Positions 28,618 to 38,079 of a stretch of DNA of 64,000 bases are shown here, one piece after another; within the stretch, counting starts at the first letter, position 1, and each line of letters begins with the position of its first letter. The position numbers and the translations under genes were made by a program. The stretch comes from Marseilla massiliensis (lineage in GTDB: Bacteria > Bacteroidota > Bacteroidia > Bacteroidales > Bacteroidaceae). Location: positions 1 through 64,000 of the forward strand of contig NZ_JACJJG010000006.1 of NCBI RefSeq assembly GCF_016899855.1, read 5' to 3'. The notes below the pieces were generated by a model. The model did no database searches. It had not been told where the DNA came from and worked only from the letters and a program-made list of their open reading frames with translations.

Positions 28618-28625
28618 CAAAGGTA
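28618..28625 (-). promoter_or_regulatory. Promoter of the ribosomal protein block (rpsL)
   Basis: On the minus strand TACCTTTG followed by CA matches TAnnTTTG. The predicted leader is about 75 bases, AT-rich next to rpsL. No other element of this quality is evident in the 18 kb downstream, though internal promoters cannot be excluded. Confidence 0.75.
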
Positions 28626-28663
28626 CAAATAAATATTCAAATTACCTAATTATAAAGAATTCA

Positions 28664-28706
28664 AAAAGCCTATACCCTTATAATATTTAAACAATATAGG
28701 CTTTAT
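28664..28706 (-). terminator. Terminator-like hairpin upstream of the rpsL promoter
   Basis: AAAGCCTATA and TATAGGCTTT form a stem around a 20-base AT-rich loop, followed on the minus strand by further T. It probably ends transcripts from trpS-DUF3467 before the ribosomal promoter. Confidence 0.6.
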
Positions 28707-28845
28707 TAAAATAAATTAACTTAAATACAACTATTTCAACACGCTTTGAAACATACTAAGGCTGCATGAGTTATACAAAGGTATTACAACTACATGTCAG
28801 CGTAAAGATATATCCGGCAGCAAACACGCACCAGACTAAGCGCTT

Positions 28846-28902
28846 GACTTACCCCGAACGGAAGACTAAACTGCTTTAACAAATGTCCGTCCGGGGCAAG
28901 TC
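28846..28902. other. Long hairpin after the DUF3467 gene
   Basis: GACTTACCCCGAACGG (28846-28861) matches CCGTCCGGGGCAAGTC (28887-28902) with two G-U type mismatches; loop of 25 bases. No T-run follows on the minus strand, so termination here is uncertain. Confidence 0.5.
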
Positions 28903-28910
28903 TCCAGCTA

Positions 28911-29228
28911 TTAAGCTTCGCCCTTATTTATGTTGAAAGGCGCTATCGTTCCCTTTTCCTGCTGTGGCAGTTTGATTTGTCCAAACGCATTCTCGTATCT
29001 TACTATATTATCCTTCAGTGCCATAAGCAAGCGCTTGGCGTGTTCTGGAGCAAGAATCACCCGCGACTTTACCATTGCCTTTGGCACACCCGGGAGTATA
29101 CGGGCGAAGTCGAGTATAAAATCCGAACTTGAATGGGTTATAATTGCAAAGTTGGCATACTCGCCCTGAGCTACTTCCTGCGGCAATTCAATCTGAAACT
29201 GCCCTTGTTTGTTATTGTTGTTGTCCAT
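28911..29228 (-). CDS. DUF3467 family protein
   Basis: 105 residues. The body IELPQEVAQGEYANFAIITH, then DFILDFARILPG and VKSRVILAPEHAKRLLMAL, is the DUF3467 pattern, a small soluble family of Bacteroidota and relatives with no established function. There is no signal peptide. It follows trpS by 29 bases and probably shares its transcript. Confidence 0.88.
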   Translation of the reverse strand: MDNNNNKQGQFQIELPQEVAQGEYANFAIITHSSSDFILDFARILPGVPKAMVKSRVILAPEHAKRLLMALKDNIVRYENAFGQIKLPQQEKGTIAPFNINKGEA

Positions 29229-29257
29229 TGTATTTATATATTATAATAAGGTATATT

Positions 29258-30352
<1,095 letters not shown>

Positions 30353-30386
30353 TTACGTTTTTGATTATTCCACGTTTTATGATGTG

Positions 30387-30394
30387 CAAACTTA
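30387..30394 (-). promoter_or_regulatory. Bacteroidota -7 promoter element for trpS
   Basis: On the minus strand TAAGTTTG followed by CA, 40 bases upstream of the trpS start codon. Confidence 0.7.
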
Positions 30395-30535
30395 CGAAAA
30401 ATCCACGAAACAGACAAAAAAGTATGGTTTTAAAAATACAAAGAGGCATATCAGCACCGCACGTTGGACATTAAATAGAGCAACTACGATACTGATTATG
30501 CCTTATTCTTTCTTCCTCCGGAGACCTCCAACAGT

Positions 30536-31768
30536 TTATTTTTTCTTTAAAATACTGTTCACCACACGTATGCTCGACACGAGTTTGTTGGTTGAAGTGA
30601 ACACGTCAACATTCCAGACATGCGACGAACGGCCACGGTGTATTATTGTGCCCACGGCCCGCACAGTGTCCCCTTCATGCGCCGACGATACATGATTGCC
30701 GCTCACCTGCATGCCCACAACAATTTCATCCGGCTGGCAAGAAATCATCGAGCCAAGCCCGGCTACGGTTTCGGCCAGGGCCAGCGTTGCCCCGCCATGC
30801 AGAATGCCGAAAGGCTGGCGCGTGCGTTCGTCAACGGGCATGGTGGCCTCTATTCGGTCTTGCGAGGCGTAAGTGTACTGTATGCCGAGATTGCCCATCA
30901 AGGCATGGCGCGTCTGCGAGTTCAACATATCAAGCGGTATTTCAGAGGCATGCACCTCGGAAAGAATGAGCTTTTCTACCGCCTGCGCCACACCGTCCTC
31001 ATCATTTGATGCAGTAACGTAATCGGCGCATATCTTAACCGAGTCTTGCGCGTGTCCCATAGCGACACCTACACCGGCAAGCTGAAGCATGGTAACGTCA
31101 GCTACGCCGTCGCCTATGGCTATCACCTCGTCATGCCCAACGCCCAACATTCCCATAAGCACACCCAAAGTATTGGCCTTGTCTACGCCGAAAGGTACCA
31201 CTTCAAGGAAATACGGTTCTGACGGGAATACGTCAAGCACACCAGCAAGCCTCCGCTTCCAATGCTTTTCCAATCCAAGCAACGCCTCTTGGTCGTCGCT
31301 TACCAGCACACACTTGCACGGGCGGAAATCTATTGCTATGGAGAACTCTTCCTCCTCCACTATTTTAAGGTTGTTCAACTGTGCCTCACGGCGAACGTGC
31401 GCATTGTCAGCGTTGTCCGTAAGCAACGTACCGCCGTTGTAAGTGAATATCGAAAAACCGTTTTTCCGCGCCTTACGTTCCAGATATGGTATCTGCTCAG
31501 GGTTTATGCGACGCTCGAACATCACCTCGCCGCTGTCGGCCTTGACTATCTTGCTTCCGTTGTACGACATTATATAACCGCCGAAGTTGTCCAGCTCAAG
31601 CATCTTTGCCAACGGCAGCAGACCCGACGTAGGTCTCCCGGAGGCAAGGACGATGCGCACTCCCATGTGCTGCACTTTAACCAGGGCGGACAGCGTACGC
31701 TTGGTAATTTGCTCAGCGCTGTTAAGCAGCGTACCGTCGACATCGAGCACTAATAACTTATATTTCAT
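30536..31768 (-). CDS. HAD-IIB (Cof-type) phosphatase fused to hotdog thioesterase
   Basis: 410 residues from ATG at 31768 (MKYKLLVLDVDGTLLNSAEQ); a longer frame to 31897 would cross the promoter at 31797-31804. N-terminal HAD domain (1-270): nucleophile D9 and D11 (DVDGT), K197, and IGDGVADVTML with D220 and D224. C-terminal hotdog domain (285-410) has HGG at 324-326 and E333 (HGGATLALAE), the PaaI-type thioesterase catalytic pattern. Such fusions are known in Bacteroides and Porphyromonas as menaquinone-pathway proteins, where the hotdog part hydrolyses 1,4-dihydroxy-2-naphthoyl-CoA. The men genes are not next to it here. Confidence 0.9.
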   Translation of the reverse strand: MKYKLLVLDVDGTLLNSAEQITKRTLSALVKVQHMGVRIVLASGRPTSGLLPLAKMLELDNFGGYIMSYNGSKIVKADSGEVMFERRINPEQIPYLERKARKNGFSIFTYNGGTLLTDNADNAHVRREAQLNNLKIVEEEEFSIAIDFRPCKCVLVSDDQEALLGLEKHWKRRLAGVLDVFPSEPYFLEVVPFGVDKANTLGVLMGMLGVGHDEVIAIGDGVADVTMLQLAGVGVAMGHAQDSVKICADYVTASNDEDGVAQAVEKLILSEVHASEIPLDMLNSQTRHALMGNLGIQYTYASQDRIEATMPVDERTRQPFGILHGGATLALAETVAGLGSMISCQPDEIVVGMQVSGNHVSSAHEGDTVRAVGTIIHRGRSSHVWNVDVFTSTNKLVSSIRVVNSILKKK

Positions 31769-31796
31769 AGTATTCCGTATTTTGGGTTTGCATCCA

Positions 31797-31804
31797 CAAA
31801 TATA
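31797..31804 (-). promoter_or_regulatory. Bacteroidota -7 promoter element for the HAD-hotdog gene
   Basis: On the minus strand TATATTTG followed by TG, 28 bases upstream of the ATG at 31768. A near -33 box (CTTG) lies 20 bases further. It fixes the start downstream of 31797. Confidence 0.7.
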
Positions 31805-32047
31805 GCGAAAGGTGAGCGCAACGGCAAGAAAAGACAATGTTTTTTGACATGACATTGCCGAACCGCATCTTATATTCGTGTCAACAAATATACGCAAAGA
31901 TTACGGAATCCGGTTATATTCTGCCGATTATTTCAGATTAAAAAACGTTTAGAGACGCATTCGTAAAAAAACTATAATCGCACGGCACGGATACCAACCT
32001 GCCGCAACCCGCGCAACCGCCCTGGAATACATATTCCCGCGGCAGCA

Positions 32048-33238
32048 TCATCCCTTCAGGTCCGTACCGGCCGGGCGCTGGAATATGCTCAGGCCGAACT
32101 CGCGCGCCATTACGACTGCGTAATCGAGCATCGAGCTTTGGAACATCTCAAACGGAGCCCACTCGGTAAACGAGCAGAAACAGTAAAGCTCCACGGGCAG
32201 CCCCTCGGGCGTAGGCTGGAGCATGCGCACCATTATCATGAGGTCTTTGTTCACGTCGGGATGGCTACGCATATAGCCTATCATAAAGTCCCTGTACACC
32301 TGCGTGTTGCTGACGGGGAACCCTGCGTCGGCATACTGGCTCGCTGACACATAGCCTTTCTCGACGAAACGCGCGATGTCATCGGCCGAACAGAAGCGCA
32401 CGGTATTTGCGTCGATGTTGACCGACAGCTTCATGCGCCGGCCGCCGGCCGCCCACATGCCGCGCCAGTTCTGGAAACTGTCGCTCACGAGGAGGTAAGG
32501 CGGAATGGTGGTTATCGTCTTGTCGAAGTTCTGCACCTTTACGGTTGTGAGCGACACCTCGCGCACATAGCCGTTAGCTCCATATTTCTGCATTGTTATC
32601 CAGTCGCCGGGGCGCAGCATGTCGTTGGCCGTAAGCTGGACGCCGGCCACGAGACCAAGGATTGTATCCTTGAAAATCAGCATGAGGATGGCTGCCGAAG
32701 CGCCCAGGCCGGCCAGCACGCTTATCGCGCTTTTGTCGATGATAATGCTTATGATAAGTATAAGACCGACGACGAACGCCAGCAGGTCGAACATCTGGAA
32801 CACGCCCTTGAGAGGACGGTTGCGCAGCTTTTTGTGCTCCTCGGATATTTCGTAGAGCGAATGGAGGAAGGCGCTGACGAAAAGCAGTGACACCACCACA
32901 AGGTATATATTGCATACCTTGAGCAGGAACGACAGCAGTCCGGGCGAATGGGTGAGCACAAGCGGCAGCGCGACATACCAGATTACGGGCGGTATGATAC
33001 GCCTGAAGGCCTTCATCACACGGTGGTTGAAGATATAGTCGTCCCACTTGGCCTTTGTACGTTCGGTAAGTTTCTGAACCGCCGGCATTACAATAAAGCG
33101 GAACACGGCCGTACAAACGTAGGAGAACAGTGCCACGGCAAAAGCCGCGGTAAGCGGATACAGCCACGTCAGCATGCTCTCCGACACGCCTGCGGTATGC
33201 CTGAGAAAGTCGAGAATAAATACATCAAAACCGTCCAT
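32048..33238 (-). CDS. Mechanosensitive ion channel of the MscS family
   Basis: 396 residues. Transmembrane segments near 22-48, 82-100, 105-128 and 148-168 precede the pore-lining helix (171-205, SVLAGLGASAAILMLIFKDT) and the beta domain that starts DMLRPGDWITM. The C-terminal cytoplasmic part is long (about 190 residues). The arrangement resembles the YbdG-like branch rather than minimal MscS. It is predicted to release solutes from the inner membrane under osmotic downshock. It is monocistronic, with a promoter at 33268-33275. Confidence 0.9.
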   Translation of the reverse strand: MDGFDVFILDFLRHTAGVSESMLTWLYPLTAAFAVALFSYVCTAVFRFIVMPAVQKLTERTKAKWDDYIFNHRVMKAFRRIIPPVIWYVALPLVLTHSPGLLSFLLKVCNIYLVVVSLLFVSAFLHSLYEISEEHKKLRNRPLKGVFQMFDLLAFVVGLILIISIIIDKSAISVLAGLGASAAILMLIFKDTILGLVAGVQLTANDMLRPGDWITMQKYGANGYVREVSLTTVKVQNFDKTITTIPPYLLVSDSFQNWRGMWAAGGRRMKLSVNIDANTVRFCSADDIARFVEKGYVSASQYADAGFPVSNTQVYRDFMIGYMRSHPDVNKDLMIMVRMLQPTPEGLPVELYCFCSFTEWAPFEMFQSSMLDYAVVMAREFGLSIFQRPAGTDLKG

Positions 33239-33267
33239 CGGGGTAGTATTCTTGGTTATTCAGTACG

Positions 33268-33275
33268 CAAAAATA
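33268..33275 (-). promoter_or_regulatory. Bacteroidota -7 promoter element for the MscS gene
   Basis: On the minus strand TATTTTTG followed by CG, 29 bases upstream of the start codon. Confidence 0.65.
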
Positions 33276-33349
33276 AGCAATATTATCGAAAAACGGAAAA
33301 AACAAAAGCGAAAAGAAGGCGTCTTGCATGTCACCGCCACTGCGGCACA

Positions 33350-34069
33350 TCACAACCCCGAGCGGATTAAGGCGTATGCCTTGCGCGTCAGTCCGGCGTC
33401 GCGCGAGTTGAGGTAGACGTGCCGCCCGCCGCGTGTGACAACCCTTACGAACGGTCCGTCGCCAGAGTATGAATGGAGCGTCAGGCTGCGTCCGTCGGCC
33501 GTCTCGAATCGTCCGAGGGCTACGCCGTTAAACGAATAGCCGTTGGTGCGCCGCTCGATATACGGCATTTTGTCGACAAGCATTACCGTTGATATGCTGT
33601 CCAAAGGTATTGTCTCGCCATAGCTGCCGCTTATATTAAGCCGTCCGTCGGCCACGGTAACGTCAAGGTCTTGCGTGGAATTGATGAAAATCGGCAACAA
33701 CGACACTACTACAACCACCGTGACACAGCACAGCGCAAGGGGCAGCACAATCCTGTCGCCCATCACCTTGCGCCCTGTCACAGCGCCCGCTACGCCCACC
33801 ACAAACATCGGCAGTACCAACGAGCAGAAGTAAGCCACGTCGGCCGACAGCAGCGCGGACACAACGCCGCCCACGAAAGTAACCGCGGCGGCCACGAAAA
33901 GCATGCGCCTGAGCCTGCGCCTCACGACAACGGCACGGTAGGGCATGCCCTCTCCTGCCCCATCCTGTGGCTTGCGGGCCTCGCCGAACATGCAGCAGCC
34001 CACCTCGAAGAGCACAAACGCGACCATACCCGCAGGTATCAGCATTATCAATACGTCAACAATGTCCAT
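33350..34069 (-). CDS. Membrane protein with C-terminal PH-like domain
   Basis: 239 residues; not a family I can name with certainty. There are four hydrophobic segments (about 5-27, 56-76, 79-99 and 107-129), with a basic loop VVVRRRLRRM before the second. A soluble beta-rich domain follows (133-239, LDVTVADGRLNISGSYGETI then VALGRFETADGRSLTLHSYS), which resembles bacterial PH (bPH) domains found behind membrane helices. It has its own promoter (34094-34101); the MscS gene follows 111 bases downstream but also has its own promoter. Confidence 0.7.
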   Translation of the reverse strand: MDIVDVLIMLIPAGMVAFVLFEVGCCMFGEARKPQDGAGEGMPYRAVVVRRRLRRMLFVAAAVTFVGGVVSALLSADVAYFCSLVLPMFVVGVAGAVTGRKVMGDRIVLPLALCCVTVVVVVSLLPIFINSTQDLDVTVADGRLNISGSYGETIPLDSISTVMLVDKMPYIERRTNGYSFNGVALGRFETADGRSLTLHSYSGDGPFVRVVTRGGRHVYLNSRDAGLTRKAYALIRSGL

Positions 34070-34093
34070 ATACCTATCATTTTATTCCATGCG

Positions 34094-34101
34094 CAAAAAT
34101 A
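34094..34101 (-). promoter_or_regulatory. Bacteroidota -7 promoter element for the PH-like membrane protein
   Basis: On the minus strand TATTTTTG followed by CG, 24 bases upstream of the start codon at 34069. Confidence 0.65.
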
Positions 34102-34192
34102 ACAAAATATGTCGAGAAATGCAAACGCAAGAACAACGTTTGGCGGCATGAAGCAGTCCCATTGGCACCAAGCTTGTAATGCGCTGACAGCC

Positions 34193-34284
34193 AACGGCTT
34201 TGCGAAAGGCCGCCTTTCGCAAGACAAAAGGCGGCCTTTCAGCGTGCGATTGACGGCTTTTTGGAAGACAAAAGGCCGCCTCTT
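34193..34284 (+). repeat. Dispersed palindromic repeat, copy D
   Basis: It begins CAACGGCTTTGCGAAAGGCC, shared with E and F, and continues AAAAGGCGGCCTTTCAGCGT followed by ATTGACGGC, shared with copy F. Four palindromic units at about 22-base spacing. Confidence 0.8.
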
Positions 34285-34431
34285 GCAAACCGACTGGTTC
34301 CCATGCTCCCGGCAAACAATATCAAAGCGGCAATTTACTGACAAACCGCCCCGGACTAAGAGGTTAAACCGACCGAATAAAAAAACATTAAAAATTTTAA
34401 TAAAATTACGCCTCGTGTGTATATTTATTCT

Positions 34432-34439
34432 TACCTTTG
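34432..34439 (+). promoter_or_regulatory. Bacteroidota -7 promoter element for the pectin operon
   Basis: TACCTTTG followed by TG matches TAnnTTTG. It lies 195 bases before the pectinesterase start, leaving a long leader. Confidence 0.65.
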
Positions 34440-34634
34440 TGGCAAACAAACTGCATACCTAATATCGAAAGCACATTTCATATCCGCCAGGACTGCAGGA
34501 ACAAAGCCGACACGAACTACCATACAGACTAATACCAGGCTACGGTTGCATGACCGCGGCAGCGTGCCACGATGGCTACAGATGAATACTTTACTTACCA
34601 CAGTTATATAATTACCTATTCAATTAAACAAACT

Positions 34635-35873
34635 ATGTACAAGAAAAATTTAAAGGCAATCGGCTATGCGCTGATTTTGCTATTGGGATGGGCAAACTGT
34701 CCCCTGCCAGTATGCGCGCAGACGGTTAACGAGAGTGTCACGGCTACATGGCCGTTCGACGAGGGCACGGCTGGCCAGACGGCCTCCTTCACGCCCGAGG
34801 AAAGCAGTACGTATTTCAACAACAACTATGTACAGGTTGGCTCTAACCTGAGTTATTACAGGGCAAAAGCCGCCAACGGCGATGGCGAACCCGTACAGAC
34901 AACGTTCCAGCCGGGCGAACAAGACAGCGGCCCGACGGACAACAACGCCGTTGAATTCATGATTGTGCCGAAAACCGGACTCAGTTTCACTCCTACAAAA
35001 GTGTCGTTCGTAAGCTCAAAGTTCGGAACTGGTGGCGGCAAGCTTGACATTTCATGGGTCAACTCCGACGGTTCTACCGTAAGTCTGGCGACAGGTGAAA
35101 GCCCGTCGCGCGAGAACGGCAGCGACCCGAACGAGACTTTCGGCGGACAATACAGCACTCCGTTCAGCTTCAACGTTACCGGAGCGGCAGCGTCGACGGG
35201 TGCCTGCGGACTGCGCGTCAACATCTATAGCCTCGGTGCCAATAAAGACCTCGGCTTCGCCAACGTAGTAATCGAGGGAACGATAAGCGGCACGATACTT
35301 GACGTAAAGCAGTGCAACCTGACCGTACAGGTCAGTCCCGAAGGCGCGGGCACGGTAAACGTTGTGCCAGTAGGCAACGTGTTTGACGAAAATACAGCCC
35401 TTACGTTCACCCAGACGCGCAACTTCGGCTACAGGTTTACGGGCTGGAGCGTGTCTGACGGCACTACATCCGAAGAGGCTGAGCTGGCTTACACCATCAC
35501 CGGCGACGTGACCGTAACGGCCAACTACGAGCGCATTAACACCTACGCCCTTAGCTACGGCGCCACTGGCGGCGGCCGCGACTACATGATTTCGCCCACC
35601 CCGACACCTACGGTGGTTGACGGAAAGAACATGTACGAAGAGGGAACGGAAGTTACTCTTACCGCTACGGGCAACTACATTCTCGACTTCTCCAACTGGA
35701 GTACAGGCGAGACAACGCCCGAAATAAAGGTTACGATGGACCAGGACAGGAACGTCACGGCTGCATTCGCCGCATCGAAGGACGTCATTGCTGGCTGGGC
35801 TTCTATCTCACGGGCAATAACGGCCGTAAAGCCGACTTCTACGCTGACGAAAACGACGCCGACGCGCTTGTAA
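34635..35873 (+). CDS. Pectinesterase, N-terminal fragment (frameshifted)
   Basis: From the ATG at 34635 (MYKKNLKAIGYALILLLGWA), a signal peptide ending near VCAQ. Then comes a beta-rich domain (about 30-215) and two InlB-type B repeats (LTVQVSPEGAGTVNVVPVGN.. and YALSYGATGGGRDYMI..), each with a GW or NWS turn, common spacers in Bacteroidota surface enzymes. The true frame is lost at 35799/35800; the last 25 or so residues (SISRAITAVKPTSTLTK..) are out of frame. Restoring one base joins it to the next fragment as a single 1117-residue protein. The stop and the next ATG overlap (TAATG at 35871-35875). Confidence 0.85.
   Translation: MYKKNLKAIGYALILLLGWANCPLPVCAQTVNESVTATWPFDEGTAGQTASFTPEESSTYFNNNYVQVGSNLSYYRAKAANGDGEPVQTTFQPGEQDSGPTDNNAVEFMIVPKTGLSFTPTKVSFVSSKFGTGGGKLDISWVNSDGSTVSLATGESPSRENGSDPNETFGGQYSTPFSFNVTGAAASTGACGLRVNIYSLGANKDLGFANVVIEGTISGTILDVKQCNLTVQVSPEGAGTVNVVPVGNVFDENTALTFTQTRNFGYRFTGWSVSDGTTSEEAELAYTITGDVTVTANYERINTYALSYGATGGGRDYMISPTPTPTVVDGKNMYEEGTEVTLTATGNYILDFSNWSTGETTPEIKVTMDQDRNVTAAFAASKDVIAGWASISRAITAVKPTSTLTKTTPTRL
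35799..35800 (+). other. Single-base deletion (frameshift) in the pectinesterase gene
   Basis: The local sequence is GGCTGGGCTTCTATCTCACG. Inserting an A to read GGC TGG GAC TTC TAT gives AGWDFYLTGNNGRKADFYAD, which continues directly into the downstream frame. The region 34635-37987 is 3353 bases, one short of 1118 codons. No slippery heptamer is present, so mutation or an assembly error is more likely than programmed frameshifting. Confidence 0.85.
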
Positions 35874-37987
35874 TGCGTAACGAAGCGGGCGAAAGCCGGG
35901 GATGGCTTGACCGCAGCGTAGTCTCCGGCGGCGACGAAGGACGCGGCGCGGCAAGAAACTGGCAGACTGACGGACTCGGCACGTTCTACTGGCAGACACA
36001 GGTGAACGCTGCCGCATTCAAGGACATCAAGGTGCATGCGGCGATGATGTTCAACTACAACACACTGTCAAGGCAGGACGTTGAGTGGTCGCTTGACGGC
36101 CAGACATGGAACAAAATAGGAACATACGAACTGACAACGGCGAAACAATACGTTGAAAACACGTTCGACCTGCCGGCCGAAGCAAACAACCAGGCCACCG
36201 TCTACATACGTTGGAAGGGCGACAAGACGGCCGACCCCACCGGCACAACATCTGACAACGACGGCATTTCGATAGCCGACATATACATAACGGGCACGCC
36301 CGAGATAATCAATGACGGCATGGCACCCAAGCTGGAGAGCACAGTCCCGGCGGAAGGAGCCACCAACGCGTCGGCCAACGGCCGCATTGTGCTAAACTTC
36401 GATGAAAGGGTTAAGATGGTTGAAGGCACCGTAGCAACGCTCGGCACGCAGGAACTGCAGCCCACGGTGTCAGGACAGACTGTAACGTTCGAGTACAAAG
36501 GCCTTGACTACGCCACCCCATACACATTCACATTGCCGGCAAACAACGTCAGCGACCTTACCGACAACTTCATCACCGACGAGATAACAGTCAACTTCAC
36601 CACAATGACACGACCTACGGTTACCAAGGCCGAGTTTGACTTCATCGTGCCTGACGACGGCACTATAACCGAAGCGCTGGCTGCGGCAGCCGCGCGCGAG
36701 GACGAATCAAAGCGTTTCTACATCTTCGTTAAACAGGGAGACTACGTCATTCCCGCCTCTGAAACATCAAAAGTTGAAGGCACAAACTATCCCCATCCGG
36801 CAACGATAGTGAACACGCCAAACGTGTCAATCATCGGCGAAGGCATGGACAACACCTCTTTCGTGAACACGGTTCCATACACAGAGCCTGGAACTACCAA
36901 CCCGATTGAGGGCCTCGGCAAGTGCGAGACATTCAGATTTGAAAGCCAGGCTACCAATATGTACCTGCAAGACGTGACCATCAAGAACGGGCTTCAGGAC
37001 AACACGGGTCGCGGCGCGGCTCTGGAGGACGGCGGAGACAAGAACGTGTTTAAGAACGTTCGCCTCTACGGATACCAGGATACGTACAACTCAAGGAACA
37101 ACAGCGGGCGTTATTACTTCGAGGGAGGCGAACAACGCGGACGCACTGACTTCCTCTGCGGCGGCGGAGACGCTTACTTCAACGGCGTAACGCTCGTGAT
37201 GTGCGAGGCCGGAGGTTTTCTCGCAGTGCCCAGCACACCGAAAAAGTACGGCTACATCTTCATGGACTGCACCATCAAGGGCGAAAACTCTGACGTTGAC
37301 GGCAACTATTCGCTCGGTCGTCCTTGGGGCGACGGTACTCCGATAGCACTCTACATCAACACCAGGATGGAGGCTCAGCCCACTGCGGAAGGATGGAGCG
37401 AGATGGGCGACGGATACCCGGCACGCTTCGCCGAGTACAACTCGACAACAGCGTCAGGCACCGTAATCAGCCTCAACGACCGCAAAAAGACTTTCGGCGA
37501 CGGACATGAAAACAATCCGGAGCTTACCGAAGAAGAGGCCGCTTTCTACACCGTGGCCAAGGTAATGGGCGAAGGCGACGACTGGGATCCGACCGCAATG
37601 ACCGAACAAGCGTCCGCGCCGACCAACGTTTACATAGAAGGCACACAGCTGACATGGGACGACAACCAGTACGTTCTCTGCTGGGCAGTATGCAAGGACG
37701 GTAAAGTGGTTGACTTCACGACCACTCCCGAATATACCGTTGACGACGCATCAGTCACTTACTCGGTACGCGCTGCCAACCAGATGGGCGGACTCGGCGA
37801 AGCAACCGTTGCCGAAATATCGACCGGAATAAACGAAATTGACGGCACGGAAACCGGCGAAGCCGTAAAGACCGAATACTACAGCATTGACGGAGCACGT
37901 GTAAGCAGCACCACCCGCGGCGTAGTGATAGAGGTGAAGACCATGGCCGACGGCAGCAAGACGACCAAGAAAATCATTAACAAATAA
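35873..37987 (+). CDS. Pectinesterase (CE8), C-terminal catalytic fragment
   Basis: 704 residues from the first ATG after the frameshift. Order: rest of a carbohydrate-binding-like domain (1-145), an Ig-like Big_5 domain (152-245, PKLESTVPAEGATNASANGR), and a right-handed beta-helix pectin methylesterase (about 253-560). Catalytic motifs are intact: YQDT with D403, RTDF with D426 and LGRPW with R483. It removes methyl esters from homogalacturonan. The end (YYSIDGARVSSTTRGVVIEV..KKIINK) is a Prevotella-style C-terminal secretion signature. The pectate lyase gene follows 92 bases downstream. Without the upstream signal peptide this fragment alone would not be exported. Confidence 0.9.
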   Translation: MRNEAGESRGWLDRSVVSGGDEGRGAARNWQTDGLGTFYWQTQVNAAAFKDIKVHAAMMFNYNTLSRQDVEWSLDGQTWNKIGTYELTTAKQYVENTFDLPAEANNQATVYIRWKGDKTADPTGTTSDNDGISIADIYITGTPEIINDGMAPKLESTVPAEGATNASANGRIVLNFDERVKMVEGTVATLGTQELQPTVSGQTVTFEYKGLDYATPYTFTLPANNVSDLTDNFITDEITVNFTTMTRPTVTKAEFDFIVPDDGTITEALAAAAAREDESKRFYIFVKQGDYVIPASETSKVEGTNYPHPATIVNTPNVSIIGEGMDNTSFVNTVPYTEPGTTNPIEGLGKCETFRFESQATNMYLQDVTIKNGLQDNTGRGAALEDGGDKNVFKNVRLYGYQDTYNSRNNSGRYYFEGGEQRGRTDFLCGGGDAYFNGVTLVMCEAGGFLAVPSTPKKYGYIFMDCTIKGENSDVDGNYSLGRPWGDGTPIALYINTRMEAQPTAEGWSEMGDGYPARFAEYNSTTASGTVISLNDRKKTFGDGHENNPELTEEEAAFYTVAKVMGEGDDWDPTAMTEQASAPTNVYIEGTQLTWDDNQYVLCWAVCKDGKVVDFTTTPEYTVDDASVTYSVRAANQMGGLGEATVAEISTGINEIDGTETGEAVKTEYYSIDGARVSSTTRGVVIEVKTMADGSKTTKKIINK

Positions 37988-38079
37988 CCGTTTACATAAT
38001 CCGGCCGTGCCGGCATGGACACCCTCCACGCCCACACGGCCGGAATAAACTTACCTAACAACTTAAAAGAATCAAGAGT

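Larger units (their letters stand above)
28535..28910. other. Intergenic region between DUF3467 and rpsL
   Basis: 376 bases: the AT-rich rpsL leader with a hairpin (28588-28607), the rpsL promoter (28618-28625), a T-tailed hairpin (28664-28706) and a longer GC-rich inverted repeat (28846-28902) after the DUF3467 gene. No open frame of note. Confidence 0.6.
34070..34634. other. Intergenic region upstream of the pectin genes
   Basis: 565 bases: promoter of the PH-like gene (34094-34101, minus), repeat copy D (34193-34284), AT-rich DNA, the plus-strand promoter (34432-34439) and a leader of about 190 bases before the pectinesterase start at 34635. No gene is supported. Confidence 0.6.

Noticed and set aside
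31769-31897. N-terminal extension of the HAD-hotdog protein
   Set aside because: It crosses a promoter element and precedes the conserved MKYKLLVLDVDGT start.
35790-35880. Programmed ribosomal frameshift in the pectinesterase gene
   Set aside because: No slippery heptamer or downstream stimulatory element is seen, and such enzymes are not known to need one; a one-base deletion is simpler.
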